Below, piece by piece: positions 63,401-64,000 of a stretch of DNA of 64,000 nt. This DNA is from Chrysophaeum taylorii (taxonomy: Eukaryota > Sar > Pelagophyceae > Pelagomonadales > Pelagomonadaceae): NCBI GenBank assembly GCA_029834535.1, contig JAQMWT010000092.1, forward strand, positions 1 through 64,000, read 5' to 3'. Position 1 is the stretch's first letter. The number at the start of each line of letters is the position of its first letter. The notes under the pieces were generated by a model, which had not been told where the DNA came from, searched no databases, and was given only the letters and a program-made list of their open reading frames with translations. A program made the position numbers and the translations under genes.

Positions 63401-64000
63401 TCACGAGACTGGCGGCGCGGGCTCGTCGAAGTAGAGGGCGTCATCATAGAAGAGGCCGTCATCAAAGGCGAGCGAGTCCGAGCCCTGCGAAAGAGTACGC
63501 TTGCGGCTGTTGCCGTTGGTGTCGGTGACCATGAGCGAGGCCGTGCAGAGGGCGTCGAAGGACGAGTATCGGGGAAGCGCGGCGCCGCCGCGGTCTGCCG
63601 TCTCTACGTTCTCCGCGGCCGGCGGGAGCGCCGTGTCGTCCTCCTCCTCCTCCTCCTCCTCCGGACGTCGCATCGGCGGCGGCGGCGGCGGCGGCTCGGG
63701 TGGTCTCGCGGGAAGGTCGACGGCGGCGCGCGGCGCCATCGCGACGCGGTGGTGGTGTTGTTGTTGATGATGTTGCTGTTTGGGGTGGTGGTCGTCGTCT
63801 AAAGCGACCGGAGGCTCGGTGAGGCGGTCGCCGCCGTCGTCGTCGCGCCAGTCGATCGACGAGGCCTCGTCGAGGAGCTCCTGGATCTTGCCGCCGCGGC
63901 GGTACCATTCCGGAATGTTCCCCTTTGGGGGCGAGTCGTCGCTCGGGGGGCTGACGGTCGCGGGGGGGTCTTCGCGGCCGTCGGGAACGTCGGGGAGCGC
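63401..64000 (-). CDS. Partial gene at right edge, acidic low-complexity protein
   Basis: The frame is open from the window edge to a stop at 63401, giving the last 199 residues. It has a Pro/Asp-rich part, then GNIPEWYRRGGKIQELLDEA, a His/Gln-rich run, Pro and Glu runs, and a C-terminus with LPRYSSFDALCTASL and FDDGLFYDDALYFDEP. The acidic aromatic end could be an activation-type or docking tail. An internal ATG at 63739 is not needed as a start. No domain is recognised; the 5' part lies outside the window. Confidence 0.55.
   Translation of the reverse strand, partial: ALPDVPDGREDPPATVSPPSDDSPPKGNIPEWYRRGGKIQELLDEASSIDWRDDDGGDRLTEPPVALDDDHHPKQQHHQQQHHHRVAMAPRAAVDLPARPPEPPPPPPPMRRPEEEEEEEDDTALPPAAENVETADRGGAALPRYSSFDALCTASLMVTDTNGNSRKRTLSQGSDSLAFDDGLFYDDALYFDEPAPPVS

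Overview
The window reads as nuclear DNA of a photosynthetic stramenopile (heterokont) alga, most like a pelagophyte. The evidence is a fucoxanthin-chlorophyll a/c type light-harvesting gene, a GroEL-type chaperonin whose leader ends in ASA|F (the heterokont plastid-targeting motif), GC-rich coding DNA with few and very short GT-AG introns (37-68 nt where I could define them), and a MYND/RING/Sel1 protein of a kind common in these algae. The species is inferred, not proven. I saw no rRNA, tRNA or CRISPR.

Host genes are dense and often divergent across short gaps. From the left: KH-domain RNA-binding protein / plastid Cpn60; betaine-aldehyde-type dehydrogenase; a decayed gene; two 5'-truncated LINEs with target duplications; an ankyrin protein; a MITE; a three-exon Ras-like GTPase; a large TPR-LRR protein / dual-specificity phosphatase; cofilin; NAD(P)HX epimerase; an unknown protein / eIF2-alpha; a CDK9/12-type kinase; MYND-RING-Sel1 / RecQ helicase; a membrane-anchored tyrosinase-like protein; and a MOT1-type molybdate transporter.

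From about 32.6 to 44.6 kb lies a nested transposon complex. Two nearly identical copies of an unclassified element face each other as arms of a palindrome of about 2.2 kb per arm, set in (TTA)n. Each arm carries the same LINE fragment. One arm also holds a Helitron-like insertion whose empty site survives in the other arm. The centre holds partial end units split by a Ty1/copia element with identical 96-bp LTRs.

To the right lie a CPAP/SAS-4-type centriole protein / light-harvesting gene, a two-helix membrane protein of unknown role, a hAT remnant, a possibly dual-acylated protein of unknown family, a pogo-like remnant, a second Helitron-like copy, an RPGRIP1L-like transition-zone protein, a ten-repeat ankyrin protein and a partial gene at the right edge. 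CPAP and RPGRIP1L together suggest that the organism builds, or recently built, a flagellum. The genes otherwise cover unrelated housekeeping roles, and I see no operon-like pathway cluster.
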